Assembly (NCBI GenBank): GCA_907163375.1
Contig: CAJQUW010015371.1
Span: 834,142-898,141, forward strand
From: Prostheceraeus crozeri
Lineage: Eukaryota; Platyhelminthes; Polycladida; Euryleptidae
Length of the DNA stretch: 64,000 bases
Direction of reading: 5' to 3'
The notes under the pieces are model-generated. The model ran no database searches. It saw only the letters and a program-made list of their open reading frames with translations, and was not told where the DNA came from. A program made the translations under genes and the position numbers. Positions 57,251 to 64,000 of this stretch are shown piece after piece. The first letter of the stretch is position 1. The number at the start of each line of letters is the position of its first letter.

Positions 57251-58360
57251 ATCATGGTTTGCAAAGCAAAGTTTAGTCAAATAGTTTACTGCGACGCACG
57301 TTTGTGAAAATAAAGTTTAATCATCGAAGGTTTATTACAAGTTTAGTCAGAAAGTGTATCATGTTGTACAAAAGTTTTACTGCAGCACAGGTTGATGTAT
57401 ATTTAGAAAGTTTGATCATTGAAGTTGTATTCGTGAGTGTCGTCAGAAAGTGTATCATGGTTTGCAAAAGCAAAGTTTAGTCAAATCGTTTACCGTGACA
57501 CATGTTTGAGAAAATAAAGTTTGATCATGACGTTTATTCGTGAGTGTCGTCAGAAAGTGTATCATGGTTTGTAAAAGTTTTACTGCTACACAGGTTGATG
57601 TATAGTTAGAAAGTTAAATCATGACGTTTATTCGTAAGTCTAGTCAGAAAGTGTATCATGTTGTACAAAAGTTTTACTCTAGCACAGGTTGATGTATAGT
57701 TAGAAAGTTTGATCATTGAAGTTGTATTCGTAAGTCTAGTCGGAAACTTCATCATGTCGTACAAAAGTTTTACTGCAACACAGGTTGATGTATAGTTAGA
57801 AAGTTTAATCATCGAAGGTTTATTTGCAAGTTTAGTCAAATCTTTTACCGTGACACATGTTTGAGAAAATAAAGTTTGATCATGACGTTTATTCGTGAGT
57901 GTCGTTAGAAAGTGTATCATGGTATGTAAAAGTTTTACTGCTACACAGGTTGATGTATAGTTAGAAAAGTTTGATCATGAAACGCAAGTGTCATAAAATG
58001 TAAGCGTCAGTGTAGTCAACTAGTTTTACCTCACACGTTTGTAAAAGTAAAGTTTGATCATTGAAGTTGTATTTGTAAGTCTAGTCAGAAAGTGTATCAT
58101 GGTTTGCAAAGTTAGTGTAGTGAAATATTTTTACTTCGACACAGGTTGATGTATAGTTAGAAAAGTTTGGTCATGACGTTTTATGAAACACAAGTGTCAT
58201 AAAATGTAAGCGTTAGTGTAGTCAACTAGTTCTACCTCACACGTTTGTAAAAGTAACGTTTGATCATTGAAGTTTTACGAAACACAAGTGTCATCAAATG
58301 TAAGCGTTAGTGTAGTCAACTAGTTTTACACAGTGTAGATTGTCTTGTAACTTACTTTCA
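57240..58360 (+). repeat. Tandem array A, units ~95-107 bp
   Basis: AGAAAGTGTATCATG marks unit starts near 57242, 57349, 57445, 57552, 57646 and (variant) 57742, then with longer gaps at 57907 and 58087. Units include TTTTACTGCTACACAGGTTG, GTTAGAAAGTTTGATCATGA and ACGTTTATTCGTGAGT, and some have AAAATAAAGTTTGATC. The TTTGNNAAAATAAAGTTT core and ~30-nt sub-periodicity relate it to array B. Confidence 0.8.
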
Positions 58361-58369
58361 GAGTTAGAA

Positions 58370-59500
58370 TGTTTATGAAAATCGCTCTGTTTTATCTGTT
58401 TGTATGTTAAAAGAAAGTTTCATGAGTTAACAAGTTAAAAATAAAGTTTCACCAGTGTACAAGTTAGAAACAAAGTTTCAATACTGTGTACGTTAGAAAT
58501 AAAGCTTTATCTGTTTGTATGTTAGAAACAAAATAAAGTTTCACCAGTTTACAAGTTAAAAATAAAGTTTCAATAGTGCGTACGTTAGAAATGAAGTTTT
58601 AGCTGTTTGCAAGTTAAAAATAAAGTTTCAATAGTGTGTACGTTAGAAATAAAGTTTTGGCTGTTTGCAAGAGAAAAAATTAAGTTTCACCAGTGTACAA
58701 GTTAGAAACAAAGTTTCAATAGTGTATATGTTAGAAATAAAGCTTTATCTGTTTGCATGTTAGAAACAAAATAAAGTTTCAACAGTTTACAAGATAAAAA
58801 ATAAAGTTTCAACAGTGTACAAGTTAGAAACAAAGTTTCAATAGTGTGTACGTTAGAAATAAAGCTTTATCTGTTTGTATGTTAGAAACAAAATAAAGTT
58901 TCACCAGTTTACAAGTTAAAAATAAAGCTTCAATAATGTGTACGTTAGAAATGAAGTTTTGGCTGTTTGCAAGATAAAAAATAAAGTTTCACCAGTTTAC
59001 AAGTTAAAAATTAAGTTTCACCAGTGTACAAGTTAGAAACAAAGTTTCAATAGTGTATATGTTAGAAATAAAGCTTTATCTGTTTGCATGTTAGAAACAA
59101 AATAAAGTTTCAACAGTTTACAAGATAAAAAATAAAGCTTCACAAGTTTACAAGTTAAAAATAAAGTTTCAATAGTGTGTACGTTAGAAATGAAGTTTTA
59201 GCAGTTTGTATATCAAAATAAAGTTTCAAGAGTTTACAAGTTAGAAATAAAGTTATATCTGTTTGTAAAAATAAGATTGCGGGATTTCATAGTTTGTAAG
59301 TTAGACTATAGTGTGTATGGTTAAAATAAAGTTTAAGCTGTTTGTGTGTTAGAAATAGAATAAAGTTTCAACAGCTTGTAGATTAAAATAAAGTTTCAAC
59401 AGTGTGTACGTTAGAAATAAAGTTTTAGCTGTTTGTATGTTAAAAATAAAGTTTCAACAGTGTGTACGTTAGAAATAAAGTTTTATCTGTTTGTAAAATG
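58370..59500 (+). repeat. Tandem array B1, simple ~29-36-bp units
   Basis: Units alternate GTTTCACCAGTNTACAAGTT, GTTTCAATAGTGTGTACGTT and GCTTTATCTGTTTGTATGTT, each followed by AGAAATAAA or AAAAATAAA. This part lacks the CGTTCTACTATTTG subunit that marks B2 and probably represents an older or edge form of the same array. Confidence 0.85.
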
Positions 59501-62500
59501 AGATTCTAGGATATACTAGTTAGCAAGTTAGACTAACCGTTCTACTATTTGTTAACGAAAGATATAGTTTCAACATTTTAAAAATCAAAAAATAAAGTTT
59601 CAATAGTGTGTATGTTAGAAATAAAGTTTTAGTCGTTTGCGCGTTAGAAATAAAATCAACCGTTTACAAGTTCAAAATAAAGTTTCAACAGTGTATGTGT
59701 TAGAAATAGAGTTTTATCGGTTCGTAAATTAAGATCATGAGATTTACTAGTTTGCAAGTAAGACTAACCGTTCTACTATTTGTAAATAAAAGATATAGTT
59801 TCAAAAGGTTATAGATTAAAAATAAAGTTTCAACAGTGTGTACGTTAGAAATAAAGTTTCAAAAGTGTGTATGTTAGAAATAGAGTTTTATCGGTTTGTA
59901 AATTAAGATCATGAGATTTACTAGTTTGCAAGTAAGACTAAGCGTTCTACTATTTGTAAATGAAAGATATAGTTTCAACAATTTACAGATTAAAAATAAA
60001 GTTTCAACAGTGTGTACGTTAGAAATATAGTTTCAACAGTGTGTATGTTAGAAATAGAGTTTCATCGGTTTGTAAATTAAGATCATGAGATTTACTAGTT
60101 TGCAAGTTAGACTAAGCGTTCTACTATTTGTAAATGAAAGATATAGTTTCAACAGTTTACAGATTAAAAATAAAATTTCAATAGTGAGTACGTTAGAAAT
60201 GAAGTTTAAGCTGTTTGTATGTTAGAAATATAATAAAGTATCAAGAGTTTACAAGTTAAAAATAAAGTTTCAACAGTGTGTACGTTAAAAACAAAGTTAT
60301 ATCTGTTTGTAAAAATAAGATTGTGGGATTTAATAGTTTGTAAGTTAGACTAAGCGTTCTACTAATTGTAAATGAAAGATATAGTTTCAACAGTTTACAG
60401 ATTAAAAAATAAAGTTTTAATAGTGTGTATGTTAAAAAAAAAGTTTCAACAAAGTGTATGTTAGAAAAAGAGTTTTATCGGTTTGTAAATTAAGATCATA
60501 AGATTTACTAGTTTGCAAGTTAGACTAATCGTTCTACTATTTGTAAATGAAAGATATAGTTTCAACAGTTTACAGATTAAAAATAAAGTTTCAATAGTGT
60601 GTACGTTAGAAATAAAGTTTAAGCTGTTTGTGTGTTAGAAATAGAATAAAGTTTCAACAGTTTGTAGATTAAAATAAAGTTTCAACAGTGTGTACGTTGG
60701 AAATAAAGTTTTAGCTGTTTGTATGTTAAAAATAAAATTTCAACAGTGTGTACGTTAGAAGTAGAGTCTCTTCGGTTTGTAAATTAAGATCATAAGATTT
60801 ACTAGTTTGCAAGTTAGACTAAGCGTTCTACTATTTGTAAACGAAAGATATACTTTCAACAGTTTACAGATTATAAATAAAGTTTCAATAGTGTGTACGT
60901 TAGAAATAAAGTTTAAGCTGTTTGTGTGTTAGAAATAGAGTTTCATCGGTTTGTAAATTAAGATCATAAGATTTACTAGTTTGCAAGTTAGACTAAGCGT
61001 TCTACTATTTGTAAACGAAAGATATAGTTTCAACAGTTTACAGATTAAAAATAAAGTTTCAGTAGGGTGTACGTTAGAAATGAAGTTTAAGCTGTTTGTA
61101 TGTTAGAAATATAATAAAGTATCAAGAGTTTACAAGTTAAAAATAAAGTTTCAACAGTGTGTACGTTAGAAATAAAGTTATATCTGTTTGTAAAAATAAG
61201 ATTGCGGGATTTAATAGTTTGTAAGTTAGACTAAGCGTTCTACTATTTGTAAATGAAAGATATAGTTTCAACAGTTTACAGATTAAAAATAAAGTTTCAA
61301 CAGTGTATAAGTTAGAAATAAAGTTTTTGAGTTTTGGGCTTTAGAAATAAAATAAATTTTCAACCGTTTACAAGTTCAAAATAAAGTTTCAACAGTGTAT
61401 GTGTTAGAAATAGAGTTGTATCGGTTTGTAAATTAAGATCATAAGTTTTACTAGTTTGCAAGTTAGACTAAGCGTTCTACTATTTGTAAACGAAAGCTAT
61501 AGTTTCAACAGTTTACAGATTAAAAAATAAAGTTTCAATAGTGTGTATGTTAAAAATAAAGTTTAAGCTGTTTGTGTGTTGGAAATAGAATAAAGTTTTA
61601 ACAGTTTGTAGATTAAAAATAAAGTTTCAACAGTGTGTACATTAGAAAGAAAGTTTTATTTAGCTGTTTGTATGCTAAAAATAAAGTTTCAACAGTGTGT
61701 ACGTTAGAAATAAAGTTATATCTGTTTGTAAAAATAAGATTGCGGGATTTAATAGTTTGTAAGTTAGACTAAGCGTTCTACTATTTGTAAATGAAAGATA
61801 TAGTTTCAACAGTTTACAGATTAAAAATAAAGTTTCAACAGTGTATAAGTTAGAAATAAAGTTTTTGAGTTTTGGGCTTTAGAAATAAAATAAATTTTCA
61901 ACCGTTTACAAGTTCAAAATAAAGTTTCAACAGTGTATGTGTTAGAAATAGAGTTGTATCGGTTTGTAAATTAAGATCATAAGTTTTACTAGTTTGCAAG
62001 TTAGACTAAGCGTTCTACTATTTGTAAATGAAAGATATAGTTTCAACAATTTACAGATTAAAAAATAGTTTCAACACTGTGTACGTTAGAAATAAAGTTT
62101 GAGCTGTTTGTGTGTTAGAAATAGAATAAAGTTTGAACAGTTTGTAGATTAAAATAAAGTTTCAACAGTGTGTACATTAGAAATAAAGTTTTAGCTGTTT
62201 GTATGCTAAAAATAAAGTTTCAACAGTGTGTACGTTAGAAATAAAGTTTTATCTGTTTGTAAAATGAGATTGTAGGATTTAAAAATTTGCAAGTTAGACA
62301 AAGCGTTCTACTATTTGTAAACGAAAGATATAGTTTCAACAGTTTACAGATTAAAAATAAAGTTTCAATAGTGTATACGTTAGAAATAAAGTTTAAGCTA
62401 TTTGTATGTTAGAAATAGAATAAAGTTTCAAGAGTTCACAAGTTGAAAATAAAGTTTCAACAGTGTATGTGTTTGAAATAAAGTTATATCTGTTTGTAAA

Positions 62501-64000
62501 AGTAAGATTGCGGGATTTAATAGTTTGTAAGTTAGACTAATCGTTCTACTATTTGTAAATGAAAGATATAGTTTCAACAGTTTACAGATTAAAAAATAAA
62601 GTTTCAATAGTGTGTATGTTAAAAATAAAGTTTAAGCTGTGTGTGTGTGTTAGAAATAGAATAAAGTTTCAACAGTTTGTAGATTAAAATAAAGTTTCAA
62701 CAGTGTGTACGTTAGAAATAAAGTTTTAGCTGTTTGTATGTTAAAAATAAAATTTCAATAGTGTGTACGTTAGAAATAAAGTTATATCTGTTTGTAAAAT
62801 GAGATTGTAGGATTTATTAGTTTGCAAGTTAGACTAAGCGTTCTACTATTTGTAAACGAAAGATATAGTTTCAACAGTTTACAGATTAAAAATAAAGTTT
62901 CAACAGTGTGTAAGTTAGAAATAAAGTTTTAGTTTTTTGCGCGTTAGAAATAAAATAAACTTTCAACCGTTTACAAGTTCAAAATAAAGTTTCAACAGTG
63001 TATGTGTTAGAAATAGAGTTGTATCGGTTTGTAAATTAAGATCATGAGATTGGCTAGTTTGCAAGGTAGACTAAGCGTTCTACTATTTGTAAATAAAAGA
63101 TATAGTTTCAACAGTCTACAGATTAAAACTAAAGTTTCAACACTGTGTACGTTAGAAATAAAGTTTAGGCTGTTTGTATGTTAGAAATAGAATAAAATTT
63201 CAACAGTTTGTAGATTAAAAATTAAGTTTCAACAGTGCGTACATTAGAAACAAAGTTTTAGCTGTTTGTATGTTAAAAATAAAGTTTCAGTACGTTAGAA
63301 ATAAAGTTTTATCTGTTTGTAAAATGAGATTGTAGGATTTACTAGTTATCAAGTTAGACTAAACGTTCTTCTATTTGTAAACGAAAGATATAGTTTTAAC
63401 AGTTTACAGATTAAAAATAAAGTTTCAATAGTATATGTGTTAGAAATAAAGTTTAAGCTGTTTGTATGTTAGAAATAATATGAAGTTTCAAGAGTTTACA
63501 GATTAGAAAATAAAGTTTCAATAGTGTGTACGTTAGAAATAAAATTTTAGTCGTTTGCAAGTTCAAAATAAAGTTTCAACAGTGCATGTGTTAGAAATAG
63601 AGTTTTATCGGTTTGTAAATTAAGATCATAAGTTTTACTAGTTTGCAAGTTAGACTAAGCGTTCTACTATTTGTAAATGAAAGATATAGTTTCAACAGTT
63701 CACAGATTAAAAATAAAGTTTCAACAGTGTGTGCGTTAGAAATAAAGTTATATATAATTGTAAAAATAAGATTGCGGTATTTAATAGTTTGTAAGTTAGA
63801 CTAAGCGTCCTACTATTTGTAAATGAAGGATATAGTTTCAACAGTTTACAGATTAAAAAATAAAGTTTCAATAGTGTGTATGTTAAAAATAAAGTTTCAA
63901 CAGTGTGTATGTTAGAAATAGGGTTTCATCGGTTTGTAAATTAAGATCATAAGATTTACTAGTTTGCAAGTTAGACTAAGCGTTCTACTATTTGTAAACG
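59500..64000 (+). repeat. Tandem array B2, higher-order units of 29-bp subunits, runs off the window
   Basis: The simplest unit (for example 60001-60174) is 174 bp = six subunits of 28-30 bp. These all descend from one pattern (GTTTCAACAGT...GTTAGAAATAAA), with distinct variants ending GATCATGA, GACTAAGC and GATATA. The CGTTCTACTATTTG variant starts at 59538, 59769, 59943, 60117, 60355, 60530, 60824, 60998, 61236, 61473, 61774, 62011, 62304, 62542, 62839, 63076, 63364, 63660, 63806 and 63981. Spacings cluster at ~146, ~175, ~237 and ~295. There is no coding capacity. The array continues past 64000. Confidence 0.93.

Noticed and set aside
57606-57920. Repetitive minus-strand frame of 104 codons (MIKLSNYTSTC repeats)
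   Set aside because: It comes from array A units whose length keeps the frame open; no start context, no motif, and it lies entirely within the satellite.
58370-64000. CRISPR-like array
   Set aside because: Subunits are contiguous, with no unique spacers between identical repeats, and the genome is clearly eukaryotic.

Overview
This is an animal (metazoan) nuclear genome window, AT-rich, intron-containing and crowded with DNA transposons and LINEs. No bacterial, organellar or rRNA genes are visible. The only host gene I can name is a MEMO1 orthologue on the + strand. I assembled it by eye from eight exons spread over about 23.6 kb (20087-43674): every junction is GT-AG, the phases agree, and the result is 303 codons, against 297 in human. 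The transposon mix (PIF/Harbinger, hAT, mariner, piggyBac, CR1-type LINEs, tRNA-derived SINEs) points to an invertebrate; the phylum cannot be told from this sequence.

Layout. 1-4.0 kb: a two-gene PIF/Harbinger transposon (Myb-like protein and DDE transposase) with 12-bp TIRs and a CTG target duplication, inserted in an unidentified minus-strand ORF. 4.2-5.7 kb: a foldback element and a degenerate ~97-bp tandem repeat. 7.5-9.85 kb: a hairpin MITE, then a 2-kb element with ~250-bp inverted ends and a decayed hAT-like C-terminus. 10.4-13.3 kb: a GC-richer island, a CR1-type RT scrap and a hAT MITE. 14.6-18.9 kb: a 4.3-kb hAT transposon with perfect 20-bp TIRs, holding a 1.07-kb hAT MITE that itself holds a SINE. 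19.4-19.7 kb: a likely exon of an unidentified minus-strand gene.

20.1-43.7 kb: memo1. Intron 1 holds a decayed mariner, a hAT-like remnant and a TTA-flanked inverted-repeat MITE. Intron 2 holds a second SINE copy and an internally deleted CR1-like LINE. Intron 4 holds a MITE. Intron 7 holds a tRNA-like sequence and a 5'-truncated LINE. 44.2-51.4 kb: a MITE, then a minus-strand piggyBac transposase gene whose single intron has been filled by a ~3.5-kb LINE.

51.7-54.6 kb: dispersed short motifs, and a small possible coding exon near 54.5 kb. 54.9-56.0 kb: three kinds of tandem repeat. About 56.03 kb: a sharp promoter-like cluster (ATF/CRE-like site, E-box, TATA box) followed by a splice-donor-like site. 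56.4-57.2 kb: a diverged ~345-bp duplication. 57.24 kb to the window end: more than 6.7 kb of tandem array built from ~29-bp subunits, arranged in higher-order units of 5, 6, 8 or 10 subunits, most carrying AATAAA on the + strand. This promoter-plus-array block is the most unusual structure here. The transposons explain most other non-host sequence; memo1 is the only gene for which a cellular function can be stated.
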